This document shows positions 17,199 through 26,947 of a DNA stretch of 64,000 nucleotides, piece by piece. Within the stretch, counting starts at the first letter, position 1; the number at the start of each line of letters is the position of its first letter. The position numbers and the translations under genes are program-made. This DNA comes from Paralvinella palmiformis (lineage: Eukaryota; Annelida; Polychaeta; Terebellida; Alvinellidae): contig JAODUP010000319.1 of NCBI GenBank assembly GCA_025642065.1, positions 124,001-188,000 on the forward strand, given 5' to 3'. The notes under the pieces were generated by a model. That model did not search any database. It was not told the origin of the DNA and worked only from the letters and a program-made list of their open reading frames with translations.

Positions 17199-19892
17199 AT
17201 GATATATATTTTATTGTGTATATTGTTTTTAGATTTTTCGGGATGCAGGCAATCTAATAATCAGCAGGCAGAGGATGAGGATTTATATATATATAGCCGT
17301 TCTCGTACAGGAAACTTTATTTTTTTAAAGGATGGAATGCTACACTTAGAAGCAAAAGGGACTAAGCTTACTTCTAAAAGTAGTTTTCACTGGGAAATAA
17401 GTCCCATACCACAAATATTGTTTGAGAATAATAAAGCAATTTTATCGATACCTGATTTTCCAGAAGGACAATATGAAATCTCCTTGATGGTGAGAGTCGG
17501 GAAAGATCAATATAAAGATATGGTAACTGTACAAATAAGGCGCGAAACCTTAGTAAAAATGCCACCTTATGTAATAGTAGCACCTGACACAGAATATACA
17601 TTTTCTGCAACTTTCGCACAAGATGAAGACTTTCTATATAAATGGAGTATTAGTCCACAAGAAGGAATCGTAATTTTATCTACCACATCACACACATTGA
17701 GGATCAATGCAAAGCAACAAGGGAAATATAATGTAGTATTACATGTTACATTTAGGGAAAAAGAAGAAGTTATTGTATCATCCAAACTATTTGTGACTCA
17801 AAAGCTTGTGCCTATACTTATTATCCCCAATTTAGCAGAACCTAATACGACTGTGATTTTCGATGCGCACTATAGTCGAGATCCTTATCAAAGAGATCTT
17901 CATTTTCTTTGGGCTATTTATTTGGAAAAAAAGATTATAAAAACAATTGATACTCAGAAGGCGGAAATAGAATATCAATTTCCCAAAAGTGGTGTGTATA
18001 CTGTATCTTTGACCATTAAAGTGTATCGGAAAGATAGTAATCTTTTTGTATATCAGGCAAGCACAGAAAAAACCATACAAATCAACACCCGCCCAAATCC
18101 AGTAATAGATCGGAAAGGAGAAGTATATCTAACTATAAATTCTAAGATAGAAGTTTCTGCATTAGAAAGTTCGGATAAAGAGGGAGACAGTCTTTCTTAT
18201 CATTGGTTTTCGTGGCCTTCTGACGCATTATGGATTTCTCATCCTGATTCCATAAAAACATCGATAAAACTCCGGAGGGCTGAGAAAGTAAAGCTTTTCT
18301 TGGGAGTAACGGATACAAATTGGAAGAAAAATGATTTTGCCATGCTACATATTCTTCCGAATCGCCCGCCTCAAACAAACAGTGAAGGTAATCTTATTGT
18401 AAGAACAGGTGGAAGCCTTATATTGAATGGGGCACACTCTTTTGATCCAGATGGTGATGAGTTATTGTATTCTTGGAAACTGAAGGAAAACAAATATGCT
18501 CGAATAAAACGTGCAAAAAGTCCTAATCCTCTCTTCGAAGCTAGTCGTGCAGGGGAATATAAAGTTGTTTTTTCTGTATCAGATGGTCTTGTGAAAAGTC
18601 CCGATAATACGTTTACTGTGCGAGTGGGAAATTATTGGTTTGTGGATAATACAGTTTCAGGCGGAGGTGATGGAAAAAGTTGGAAGCAAGCATTCCGCAG
18701 TATTTCTGATGCCATCGCTGTAGCAAAAGAAGGAGATGCTATATGGGTAGCAGAAGGGATATATTATCCTACTGCACCTGACTACTATTTTAAACTTGCA
18801 CGAGGAGTATCATTGTATGGGGGGTTTTCTCGTACTGAAACGTATCAATACCAGCGAAATATATACGCACACCCTACTGTTTTAAGTGGTGATATAGATA
18901 GGAATGATGTAAGTTCGGATAAAGGGAGTAGTATTACGATTAAAGGAAGCAACTCTACCCATGTTATTTATGGAGATGAAAAAGTAGATAGCAATACTAT
19001 TCTTGATGGCTTTTTTATTAGCGGAGGATATGCTCGAGAGAATAAAGATTTGAATGGACTATCGGGTGGAGGGATGTTATTGAGAGGAGCATCTCCCATT
19101 TTACGTAATCTTATCTTTGATATGAATGTTGCATTGGATGCGGGAGGGGCTCTTTATATTGAACGCGGAAATCCCATGATAGCAAATGTGAAATTTATTA
19201 GGAATACGGCAGCAAGAGGCGGGGGATATTTTAATCTATTGGGTGGGGGGGATATGTCACAAATAGTATTTGCTCGAAATGTTGCTACCAGAGGTGGAGC
19301 GATCTATTTAGAAAAAAGCCATGTTACTTTGGTAAACAGTTATCTTGAAGCTAATACTGCATATGTGGGAGGAGGAGTTATGGTAGTGGATAGTAATATA
19401 ACTCTTGTAAATGTGACAGTATTCAGGAATAGACTTCGATTTGGTCATTGGAAGGGTCGAGGAATGATAGTTGTAGGTGATAGTAGGGTGTATGTAATAA
19501 ACAGTATTTTTTGGGATACACTCTTGGGTAAAAAGGAAGATGCTACAGATATTATTTTTATAGATCATGGAACAGTATTTTATAAGAATTCTCTTATAAG
19601 AGGATCGGGAGGAAGCGGTGTATTTTGGGATACACGAATAGGGAATGATGGGGGGGGAAACCTCGATGAAGATCCAAAATTTCTTTGTACTTATAAAGAA
19701 GAGTTGGTTCCATTTTGTGCTGTTGATAAAGACAGCCCTGTCCGTAATGCGGGAGATTCAGAAGCGGGTCGGGATATTACGGATATTGATCAGGACGGTA
19801 ATTTTATAGAACCTTTTCCATATGATATACATAACAACCAACGAGTAATAGGAACATCGATAGATATAGGAGCAGAGGAAATTCAATATTAA
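17199..19892 (+). CDS. Lipoprotein with PKD-like repeats and a right-handed beta-helix domain
   Basis: A roughly 897-residue surface or periplasmic lipoprotein: signal peptide, then L-D-F-S-G-C lipobox near residue 16. The N-terminal two thirds contain several PKD/Ig-like beta-sandwich repeats, with phrases such as SFDPDGDELLYSWKL and SDKEGDSLSYHW. From about residue 480 the sequence changes to a polymorphic beta-helix (VDNTVSGGGDGKSWKQAF, SISDAIAVAKEGDAIWV, and repeated asparagine/glycine-rich turns), as in pectin-lyase-like folds. An in-frame TTG at 17154 would add 15 residues, but the ATG at 17199 gives a clean lipoprotein signal. Adhesion or carbohydrate binding is plausible but not shown. 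G7 and G8 runs lie at 19245-19251 and 19650-19657. Confidence 0.82.
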   Translation: MIYILLCILFLDFSGCRQSNNQQAEDEDLYIYSRSRTGNFIFLKDGMLHLEAKGTKLTSKSSFHWEISPIPQILFENNKAILSIPDFPEGQYEISLMVRVGKDQYKDMVTVQIRRETLVKMPPYVIVAPDTEYTFSATFAQDEDFLYKWSISPQEGIVILSTTSHTLRINAKQQGKYNVVLHVTFREKEEVIVSSKLFVTQKLVPILIIPNLAEPNTTVIFDAHYSRDPYQRDLHFLWAIYLEKKIIKTIDTQKAEIEYQFPKSGVYTVSLTIKVYRKDSNLFVYQASTEKTIQINTRPNPVIDRKGEVYLTINSKIEVSALESSDKEGDSLSYHWFSWPSDALWISHPDSIKTSIKLRRAEKVKLFLGVTDTNWKKNDFAMLHILPNRPPQTNSEGNLIVRTGGSLILNGAHSFDPDGDELLYSWKLKENKYARIKRAKSPNPLFEASRAGEYKVVFSVSDGLVKSPDNTFTVRVGNYWFVDNTVSGGGDGKSWKQAFRSISDAIAVAKEGDAIWVAEGIYYPTAPDYYFKLARGVSLYGGFSRTETYQYQRNIYAHPTVLSGDIDRNDVSSDKGSSITIKGSNSTHVIYGDEKVDSNTILDGFFISGGYARENKDLNGLSGGGMLLRGASPILRNLIFDMNVALDAGGALYIERGNPMIANVKFIRNTAARGGGYFNLLGGGDMSQIVFARNVATRGGAIYLEKSHVTLVNSYLEANTAYVGGGVMVVDSNITLVNVTVFRNRLRFGHWKGRGMIVVGDSRVYVINSIFWDTLLGKKEDATDIIFIDHGTVFYKNSLIRGSGGSGVFWDTRIGNDGGGNLDEDPKFLCTYKEELVPFCAVDKDSPVRNAGDSEAGRDITDIDQDGNFIEPFPYDIHNNQRVIGTSIDIGAEEIQY

Positions 19893-19944
19893 AATAATTT
19901 ATATCTAATACTGAAATGAAGTACGTAATTATTAGAAGATGATG

Positions 19945-19973
19945 TTGACAGATTAATTTTTTTATGATACATT
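19945..19973 (+). promoter_or_regulatory. Promoter of rpsD, extended -10, predicted leaderless
   Basis: Perfect TTGACA (19945-19950), 17-base spacer, TACATT (19968-19973) with TG at 19965-19966 forming an extended -10. The predicted transcript start (about 19980) is within about 3 bases of the rpsD ATG at 19983, and no ribosome-binding site fits between them. Confidence 0.7.
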
Positions 19974-19982
19974 ATTTCATAT

Positions 19983-20603
19983 ATGGCACGACTTTCAACA
20001 GTAAGAGGGAAAATTGTACGACGATTGGGTGTTAATATCTTTGGCAATCCTAAATATGATAAATTGCTTAAAAGGAAACCGCAACCACCGGGGGATACCC
20101 ATCGAAAAATGCGTAGGAGACGTCAAAGTGAATATGGGTTACAGCTTATTGAGAAGCAAAAGCTGAAGTTTTGTTATGGGCTTTCTGAAAAACAATTTCG
20201 CAATCTTTTTTATAAAGCAAAAAAAATGAAAGGGATCACAGGGGACAATATTATTACTCTGTTGGAGCAACGGCTGGATAATGTGGTTTATCGAGCGGGG
20301 ATGGCTGTTAGTAGAAGACAAGCTCGTCAGCTAGTGACGCATGGCCAACTATTTCTTAATGATCGGAGAGTGGATATTCCTTCTATTACAGTTCGGATGG
20401 GCGATGTTATTAAAGTACGAGATAGAAAAAAAGTTACTGATCTTTTTCGTCGGATTATAGGTGAAAATTCAGGCGCTGTTATGCCATCTTGGCTTGATGT
20501 TTCTTTTGATCAGTTACAAATTAAAATAAGTGGTCTTCCTGATAGAAAAGAAGTACCAACTATTGCAGAAGAACAGCTCATTATAGAGTATTATTCAAGA
20601 TAA
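19983..20603 (+). CDS. rpsD: 30S ribosomal protein S4
   Basis: Primary 16S rRNA-binding protein of the small subunit. The 206-residue product has the S4 N-terminal domain (KIVRRLGVNIFG, EKQKLKFCYGLSEKQF) and the S4 RNA-binding fold (LEQRLDNVVYRAGMAVSRRQARQLV, residues about 92-116, then FLNDRRVDIPS). The N-terminal zinc cysteines of some S4 proteins are absent. It stands alone rather than in the S13-S11-S4-rpoA cluster, as is common in spirochaetes. A near-consensus promoter ends 9 bases before the ATG, so the message is probably leaderless; an S4 autoregulatory leader would not fit. Confidence 0.96.
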   Translation: MARLSTVRGKIVRRLGVNIFGNPKYDKLLKRKPQPPGDTHRKMRRRRQSEYGLQLIEKQKLKFCYGLSEKQFRNLFYKAKKMKGITGDNIITLLEQRLDNVVYRAGMAVSRRQARQLVTHGQLFLNDRRVDIPSITVRMGDVIKVRDRKKVTDLFRRIIGENSGAVMPSWLDVSFDQLQIKISGLPDRKEVPTIAEEQLIIEYYSR

Positions 20604-20633
20604 TATTTGTTGATTTTAAGGGTTGTAACTATT

Positions 20634-20903
20634 TTAAGATTGTGCTGAAACTGCTGTGGTAAAATTGTTTTCACTCTCGGTGTAGTAAGCTTCATAACCA
20701 ATACTTTTGACAAAGTCGCATATAATGTCAAGTGTTTCTTGTTTTCCATCGTATAAAAGTATAATTAAATTATCTTTTCTTTGTATATGAATATCATAGA
20801 CGCCTTTAAGACGTTTTCCCATATGTTCTATACCGATAACGCATGACGTGCACGAAGCACCTTTTAAGTGAATGATTCCCTTTATCTGTGATTTCGATTC
20901 CAT
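20634..20903 (-). CDS. Small heavy-metal-associated (HMA) domain protein
   Basis: An 89-residue soluble protein with one HMA-like ferredoxin fold: the metal loop G-A-S-C-T-S-C (Cys18 and Cys21) follows the first strand, and the second half (ICDFVKSIGYEAYYTE) matches the family's final helix and strand. Such proteins carry Cu(I) or Zn(II) to P1B-ATPases. The usual Met before the first Cys (M-x-C-x-x-C) is Ala. The only P1B-type ATPase seen here (56921-59041) has lost its metal sites, so a partner is not evident. It has its own promoter inside the rsmD 3' end. Confidence 0.78.
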   Translation of the reverse strand: MESKSQIKGIIHLKGASCTSCVIGIEHMGKRLKGVYDIHIQRKDNLIILLYDGKQETLDIICDFVKSIGYEAYYTESENNFTTAVSAQS

Positions 20904-20911
20904 AATGCTAA

Positions 20912-20940
20912 AGTGTACTATAGTTATATTACTTTCTCAA
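20912..20940 (-). promoter_or_regulatory. Promoter of the HMA protein gene, predicted leaderless
   Basis: On the minus strand TTGAGA (20935-20940), 17-base spacer, TACACT (20912-20917). Only 8 bases separate the -10 element from the ATG at 20903, so the transcript should start 1-2 bases before the start codon. The -35 element lies within the last codons of rsmD. Confidence 0.68.
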
Positions 20941-21463
20941 CAGGGAGTGTAAAGAAGTGTAATGAGGACTGACCATAATGGCGAATATCTTTTGTTTCTA
21001 ACAATCCTTTTAATAAGAGGTGTTCGTTTTTGGGATGATGAAGAATAATAAGAGTTTTTGATGTTATAAGTGAAGAACAAGCAATTTTTCTTAATAAATC
21101 TGCTTTATAACGATATGCAAATGGGGGATCGCAATAAATGATATCGAATAGTGCTTGTTTTTTTCTTAAAAATACTTCTACCGGCATGCTATATATTCTC
21201 AGAGAAATATGATGTGTATGGATAGATTTTTGAATACGCTGTGCAGTAGTTTTATCGCGTTCTACAAGTGTTGCTACAGCACCTCGAGAATAGGCTTCAA
21301 GTCCAACGATACCAGATCCACTAAAGAGATCCAAGAAATGGAGGTTTGTGATATTACCAAGTATCGAGAAAAGAGATAGCCGCATTTTCTCCATAGTAGG
21401 GCGTACATGTTTTGAGGTTCGTGGTATTATTAGGCCTTTTAGTGTACCTCCTGAGATTCTCAT
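20924..21463 (-). CDS. rsmD: 16S rRNA (guanine966-N2)-methyltransferase RsmD
   Basis: Methylates G966 of 16S rRNA. The 179-residue protein opens with MRISGGTLKGLIIPR and RPTMEKMRLSLFSIL, typical of RsmD. The AdoMet site is DLFSGSG (45-51) with GLEAYSRGA and V-E-R-D, and the catalytic motif IV is D-P-P-F near residue 115. It sits 7 bases downstream of recG on the same strand, an arrangement seen in other bacteria. Confidence 0.94.
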   Translation of the reverse strand: MRISGGTLKGLIIPRTSKHVRPTMEKMRLSLFSILGNITNLHFLDLFSGSGIVGLEAYSRGAVATLVERDKTTAQRIQKSIHTHHISLRIYSMPVEVFLRKKQALFDIIYCDPPFAYRYKADLLRKIACSSLITSKTLIILHHPKNEHLLLKGLLETKDIRHYGQSSLHFFTLPVEKVI

Positions 21464-21470
21464 GTTTATT

Positions 21471-23513
21471 TCATAATACTGGCGTGCTTTGTGTACACAT
21501 CAGTTGTTCTTTTAAATAGTGATATTGAGATGATTGCAATTCTGGATCGTTTGATAAGAGAGTTCGAATATCTTCCAAGCTTATTTGTAATAGGGAAATA
21601 TCTCTTCTCAGATCTGCTATCTTTAATTTAAGATATCCTGATTGTTTGGTCCCAGCAATGTCACCAGGGCCACGGATGAGGAGATCTCTTTCTGATAATT
21701 CAAAGCCATCATTACATTCATATAAAGCTTTTAAGCGTTCTTTTGCTACTTCGGTAAGTGGTTCTTGATAGATCAAGAACGTGTAAGAAGGGAAATGACT
21801 TCTTCCTACTCTTCCTCGAAGTTGATGTAGTGTTGATATACCAAATAACTCTGCATGTTCTATTATCATACAAGTAGCTTTTGGTACGTCAATGCCTACT
21901 TCTATTACACTAGTAGCGATTAGGATGGAACTTTCACCAGAATAAAACGATTGCATAATTCGTATCGACTCTTTCTCTTCTATTTTTGAATGCAATACAG
22001 CAATGGTGTATTTATTGAAGCGTTCTTGTAGTTGTTGTGCTAATGTTTCTGTTGATTGATGAGTACTATCTTTTTCTATTCGAGGGCATACAAAATAAAC
22101 TTGAAATCCTTTCTCTAGTTCTTTTTCCACAAAGTGATATACTTTTTCTCTTTTACTCATTGTGGATAGATGAGTCTTTATTTTTATACGGCGAGGGGGC
22201 ATGGTTTTGATGGTGCTCACTTCATTATGGCTAAAGAGTGTGAGAAGCAGTGTACGGGGAATAGGAGTTGCAGTCATGATAAGCACATCTGGACGGATGT
22301 CATGTTCTTCAATAAGTTTTGTTCTTTGTGTTACGCCAAATCGTTGTTGTTCATCAATGATAACAAGCCCTAAATTTTTAATTGATACTGTATCTGATAA
22401 CAGTGCATGGGTGCCAATAATGAGATCTATTGTTCCATTTTGTAATTGTTGTAATATATCATTACGCTTTTTTGTGGAAAGCTTTCCATGGAGTAATCCA
22501 ATAGTGACGTTCATAGGGTTAAATATTTCATATGCATTGGAAAAATGCTGCTGTGCCAATAATGCAGTAGGTGCAATAAAGAGACTTTGCTGTTTTTTAG
22601 CTTTTGTTGCTAGCACAGCAAGTAGGGCAATGAGTGTTTTTCCACACCCCACATCTCCTTGCAAAAGGCGGAACATGGGGATGGGAGAGAAAATATCGTT
22701 ATTTATTTCTGATAACACTTTTTCCTGATCACAAGTAAGTGAAAAAGGTAAGGCATGAATCATTTTCTCTTGTAAAGAGGTATCGTATGGCATACGAACT
22801 TGATGTTTCTCCTTTTTTTTATGATCCCATAATTGAAGATGCAGATAAAAAAACTCCCGATATGCAAGGCTTTTTCGAGCGTGTCGTGCCATCTTGACAG
22901 AGGAGGGAAAATGCAAATTTTGTATGGCCTGAGGAATAGGCATTAAGTTTCGTCTTTCTAAGAAAGGATCAGGGATATCATTTTGGATATTATCTTTTAC
23001 ATAGATCCAGGCATTCTTGATTCCTTTTTTTAATATTATTTCTGATATATTTCCACTTAATGGGTATCGAGCTATAATTCGAAAGAATTTCTTAGGAGGA
23101 GCTGATGTGCAAATTTCAAAATCAAATGAAGAACTGCTCCACTCTTTTCTATAAAACGAGAATTTTGCCCATAGATATATGTCGGTTTCTGGAGGTAGGC
23201 TTTTTGCCAAAAAGTTCCTTCCAAAACAAGTTAAAACAGCATTTGTATAATTGTCTTGAATATGAATTTTTAGTACTCTTTTTGTTTTCCATCGTACGTA
23301 ACTATGGGCAACAATATGAACCTTCACAGCTTTTGCTTCTTCTCCTCGAGCTTTCTCAAGTGTACTTAACGTTTTTCTATCTTCAAAATATCTTGGGGCC
23401 AGAAGCAGAAGATCTGCTATAGTAATAAAACCGCAGGATTGCAGCCTTTCTATCTCGGAATGACGTAAGGAAAGGTCAGTAATAGGTATCAATTGGTACG
23501 TGTTTAACGTCAA
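21471..23513 (-). CDS. recG: ATP-dependent DNA helicase RecG
   Basis: Remodels stalled replication forks and branched DNA. The 680-residue protein has an N-terminal wedge/OB domain (about 1-200), Walker A GDVGCGKT (286-293), helicase motifs TATPIPRTL, ATSVIEVGIDVP, and the C-terminal QLRGRVGRS and RGPGDIAGTKQSG. Two substitutions stand out: Ser to Cys in the usual GDVGSGKT, and motif II reads D-E-Q-Q (387-390) where RecG normally has D-E-Q-H. The start codon overlaps the dnaE stop by 4 bases, giving translational coupling. Confidence 0.96.
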   Translation of the reverse strand: MTLNTYQLIPITDLSLRHSEIERLQSCGFITIADLLLLAPRYFEDRKTLSTLEKARGEEAKAVKVHIVAHSYVRWKTKRVLKIHIQDNYTNAVLTCFGRNFLAKSLPPETDIYLWAKFSFYRKEWSSSSFDFEICTSAPPKKFFRIIARYPLSGNISEIILKKGIKNAWIYVKDNIQNDIPDPFLERRNLMPIPQAIQNLHFPSSVKMARHARKSLAYREFFYLHLQLWDHKKKEKHQVRMPYDTSLQEKMIHALPFSLTCDQEKVLSEINNDIFSPIPMFRLLQGDVGCGKTLIALLAVLATKAKKQQSLFIAPTALLAQQHFSNAYEIFNPMNVTIGLLHGKLSTKKRNDILQQLQNGTIDLIIGTHALLSDTVSIKNLGLVIIDEQQRFGVTQRTKLIEEHDIRPDVLIMTATPIPRTLLLTLFSHNEVSTIKTMPPRRIKIKTHLSTMSKREKVYHFVEKELEKGFQVYFVCPRIEKDSTHQSTETLAQQLQERFNKYTIAVLHSKIEEKESIRIMQSFYSGESSILIATSVIEVGIDVPKATCMIIEHAELFGISTLHQLRGRVGRSHFPSYTFLIYQEPLTEVAKERLKALYECNDGFELSERDLLIRGPGDIAGTKQSGYLKLKIADLRRDISLLQISLEDIRTLLSNDPELQSSQYHYLKEQLMCTQSTPVL

Positions 23514-26500
23514 GATGCGATACCATTATCGGGAATTCTTTCGTCAATCCATATTCGCTCGATCAAAGGGCATGCTTGTGCGCTGTTTATAAGGTTTTCT
23601 CCTGGTGATACTGAGAATTGAGGAGAAGTCTCTATCGTTGTTGTCCCAGTATCAGTTGGCAGATGGAATTGTAGAGTGCAGTTTCCTTTATTTTGTAAAA
23701 TAATGCTCCTTAAAAGATTACCATCTTTCTTCGAATTGAATGGATTTTTTAATTTTATATGCACTACCATTGTTTTAATATTTTTGTCTTGTACTGCTTT
23801 CTCAATAGTATTTGTGATAATACGATCGCTCATTGATTCACGTCTTCCCGTTATAATAAGCACAGATTCATCTTGCAATAAATCTGCGTATTGTATTGCT
23901 GTTTGCGCAAAGATGACAATCTCATGTATATTATGATAATCTTCTATTTCTGCGATAAGCATTTCTTTTCCTTTTCCTGTTTGATGTCGCCGTACTGTTT
24001 TATAAATACCAATAATTGTGATCGCTTGCTTGGTTTTTAGATGTTTTATTTTTGTCCAAGCTTTTTGATATAAATCAAGAGGGTGTCCACTAAAATAGGT
24101 ACCCAAGAGATCTTTCTCGTATTTTAGTTTTTCTTGTAGAGAAAAATCATTTTCTTTTGCTCGGGTACATTGGTAGATAATTTGTTGATCAATATGTTGC
24201 CCAAATAAGGTAAACTGTCCAGTCTGCCGCAAGTGAATATTTTCTTGGGCTATAGCATATAATTTATCTCTATTTTTATATAATATCTTTCTTTGAGAAT
24301 GCAAGGAATCAAAGGTTCCACTGAGAATAAGTATTTCGAATATTTTCTTGGTTATTGTTCCTTTGTCCATGCGTTCCAGAAAGTCTACACAATCTTTGAA
24401 GACATGTTGTATACGAGCTGTAACAATAGCATTGCTTGTCGCACTATTTATATGCTTTATACCCATAAAACCATAATATATCTTATCTTCATGCGCAGTG
24501 AACCGTGCATGTGAATGATTAATATCAGGAGGAAGTAATGAGATTCGCATGATATGTATTTGTTTCAAATATAGTGAGAATGTGTCGGGATTTTGAAATT
24601 CATTATTCAAGTTTGCTGCCATAAATTGTACTGGGAAATTTGCTTTTAAGTATGCTGTCTGATAAGCAAGAATTGCGTATGCGGTTGCATGAGCTTTATT
24701 AAAACCATATCCTGCAAATGGTTCCAGAAGATCAAAAAGTTTTATTGCTTGCGTGCTAGAATAACCATTATCACGAGATTTTTCGATAAAAAGGGATTTT
24801 AAGCGTTTCATTTCTTTTTCATCCTTCTTTCCCATTGCTTTTCTAATGATATCAGCTTGCCCTAGACTAAAATTCCCTATCTTTTGTACAATTTGCATTA
24901 CCTGCTCTTGATATACAATGACTCCATAGGTCTCTTCTAGGATTTCTCTTAGTTCTGGTAATGGAAATATAATTTTTTCAGGGGTTTTCTTTGATTTGAT
25001 ATACTGATCGATAACCTGCATAGGACCTGGTCGGTAAAGTGCGTTCAAGGCGATAATATCAGCTATTTTTTCAGGCTTTACTTTTCTTAATATCTTTTGG
25101 TAACCGCTGCTTTCTAATTGAAATACAGCCAGAGAATCACCTCGTGAGAGGAGTTGGAATGTTTTTTGATCATCTTCTGGAATAGTATCAATATGAAAAT
25201 TTGGGTTGATAGTACGAATTTGTGTTTCCGTATTTTTAATGGTGGTGAGTGTTTTTAAACCAAGAAGGTCCATCTTTATCAAACCGAATTGTTCTAAATA
25301 ATCCATAGAAAATTGTGTGGCGATAGTTCTTGTTTTAGGATCACGATATAACGGTACATATGAATGAAGGGGAAGCCGTCCTATTACAATTCCCGCAGGA
25401 TGCATTGATGCGTGACGATTTAGTCCAGTAAGTTTGTTTGCTGCCGAAATCCATTCTTGATATATTGTGTCTTTTTGTATTTCTTTTTTTAACAATGTAC
25501 TTTGTTTGATAAATGATGCAATAGATTCTGTCATAAAAGGAGGAATTAATTTTGATACTTTATCTACTTCGGCAAAAGGAATACCTAATACACGCCCAAC
25601 ATCTTTTAATGCAGCACGAGCTTTTAAGGTTCCAAAGGTAATAATTTGGCCTACATGATCTTCTCCATATGTGTCCATGACATGCTTGATCACGGATGAT
25701 CGACCTTCTATGCAAAAGTCTATATCAAAGTCAGGCATGGATATTCGTTCGGGATTAAGAAAGCGTTCAAATAACAGTTTGTATTTGATAGGATCAATGT
25801 TTGTGATACCCAACACATAAGCGACTAACGAGCTTGCGCCAGATCCACGTCCTGGACCGACAGGTATATCATGGTTCCGTGCATAGGTAATAAGATCAAG
25901 AATAATAAGAAAATATCCAGTGAATCCCATAGTAATAATTATTTTCAGCTCATAGGAGAGACGTTGTTCAATATTAGCAGATGCTTTTGGATATCGTTTT
26001 TTCAATCCTTTACGTGCTGTATGTGTCAGATATTCTTCTGCAGAACCAAATCCTTGAGGAATAGTGTATTCTGGGAGTTGGACAGAAATAGGTTCAAAGG
26101 GGACAACACATCGCTGTGCAATCTCAAAACTTGTATCAATCATTTCTTGAGAAAATACTTGTTTTATTTTAGATTCGTCTTTTAAATAAAACTCCTCATT
26201 TTGGAAGACTTTTTGATGTTCTGTTTTTTGTTTATTCATGCCAACGTGTAGAAGAATATCGTGATAAGCAGCATCTTTTTGGTTAAGATAATAAGCTTCA
26301 TTGGCAGCGACACAGGGAAGGTTAAACTCTTTAGCAATGTGAACAATCTTTTCATTGAGTACATTGCAGAGAGTGGTTTTATGATCGTTAAGTTCAAGGA
26401 AAACACTTTTGCAGCCAAATAATTCTTTATAATATGATAGACGCATATGGAGATTCTCATATTTATTTTCTAATATAAATTTGGGTATTTCACTACGTAC

Positions 26501-26917
26501 TGAACCGCTCAGAAAGATAAGTCCTTTATGGTATTGTTCTAATAACTGATCATCAATACGCGGATGATAATAGAACCCTTCCTTGTAGGCGAGAGAGCTT
26601 AACATGGAAAGATTTTGATATCCTTGTTGAGATTCTGCCAACAATACTATGGTGTTGTGTATTCTTCTGGAAGCTGAACTTTGGTGTACAGTTCTTCCCT
26701 CTGGAGCAAGGATAAACTCACATCCTATAATAGGTCTCACATTAAATTTCTTACAGGCTTTCAGGAAGGAAGGAACAGCGAATAAGTTTCCCTCATCGGT
26801 AAGTGCGATAGCGCTCATATTATGAGCATTTGCCCATTTAGCCAATGCTTCTACTGTGATAGTAGAGCGCAACAAACTGTAGTCAGAATGGACATGTAAA
26901 TGGATAAACTGGGACAC
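23510..26917 (-). CDS. dnaE: DNA polymerase III alpha subunit
   Basis: Replicative polymerase catalytic subunit. The 1135-residue DnaE-type protein begins with a PHP domain (FIHLHVHSDYSLL, residues 4-16). The palm has PDFDID (395-400), whose aspartates are catalytic, preceded by GPGRGSGASSLVAY. The finger region (RPGPMQVIDQYI), a helix-hairpin-helix region and a C-terminal OB fold (about 950-1040) follow. No proofreading exonuclease domain is inserted, so it is not PolC. It precedes recG with a 4-base overlap and lies 30 bases after the aminotransferase gene. Confidence 0.97.
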   Translation of the reverse strand: MSQFIHLHVHSDYSLLRSTITVEALAKWANAHNMSAIALTDEGNLFAVPSFLKACKKFNVRPIIGCEFILAPEGRTVHQSSASRRIHNTIVLLAESQQGYQNLSMLSSLAYKEGFYYHPRIDDQLLEQYHKGLIFLSGSVRSEIPKFILENKYENLHMRLSYYKELFGCKSVFLELNDHKTTLCNVLNEKIVHIAKEFNLPCVAANEAYYLNQKDAAYHDILLHVGMNKQKTEHQKVFQNEEFYLKDESKIKQVFSQEMIDTSFEIAQRCVVPFEPISVQLPEYTIPQGFGSAEEYLTHTARKGLKKRYPKASANIEQRLSYELKIIITMGFTGYFLIILDLITYARNHDIPVGPGRGSGASSLVAYVLGITNIDPIKYKLLFERFLNPERISMPDFDIDFCIEGRSSVIKHVMDTYGEDHVGQIITFGTLKARAALKDVGRVLGIPFAEVDKVSKLIPPFMTESIASFIKQSTLLKKEIQKDTIYQEWISAANKLTGLNRHASMHPAGIVIGRLPLHSYVPLYRDPKTRTIATQFSMDYLEQFGLIKMDLLGLKTLTTIKNTETQIRTINPNFHIDTIPEDDQKTFQLLSRGDSLAVFQLESSGYQKILRKVKPEKIADIIALNALYRPGPMQVIDQYIKSKKTPEKIIFPLPELREILEETYGVIVYQEQVMQIVQKIGNFSLGQADIIRKAMGKKDEKEMKRLKSLFIEKSRDNGYSSTQAIKLFDLLEPFAGYGFNKAHATAYAILAYQTAYLKANFPVQFMAANLNNEFQNPDTFSLYLKQIHIMRISLLPPDINHSHARFTAHEDKIYYGFMGIKHINSATSNAIVTARIQHVFKDCVDFLERMDKGTITKKIFEILILSGTFDSLHSQRKILYKNRDKLYAIAQENIHLRQTGQFTLFGQHIDQQIIYQCTRAKENDFSLQEKLKYEKDLLGTYFSGHPLDLYQKAWTKIKHLKTKQAITIIGIYKTVRRHQTGKGKEMLIAEIEDYHNIHEIVIFAQTAIQYADLLQDESVLIITGRRESMSDRIITNTIEKAVQDKNIKTMVVHIKLKNPFNSKKDGNLLRSIILQNKGNCTLQFHLPTDTGTTTIETSPQFSVSPGENLINSAQACPLIERIWIDERIPDNGIAS

Positions 26918-26947
26918 ATAAAAATATAACGAATTATTATAACGATG

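Noticed and set aside
19893..19982. S4 autoregulatory leader upstream of rpsD
   Set aside because: The good promoter ends 9 bases before the ATG, leaving no room for a leader structure.
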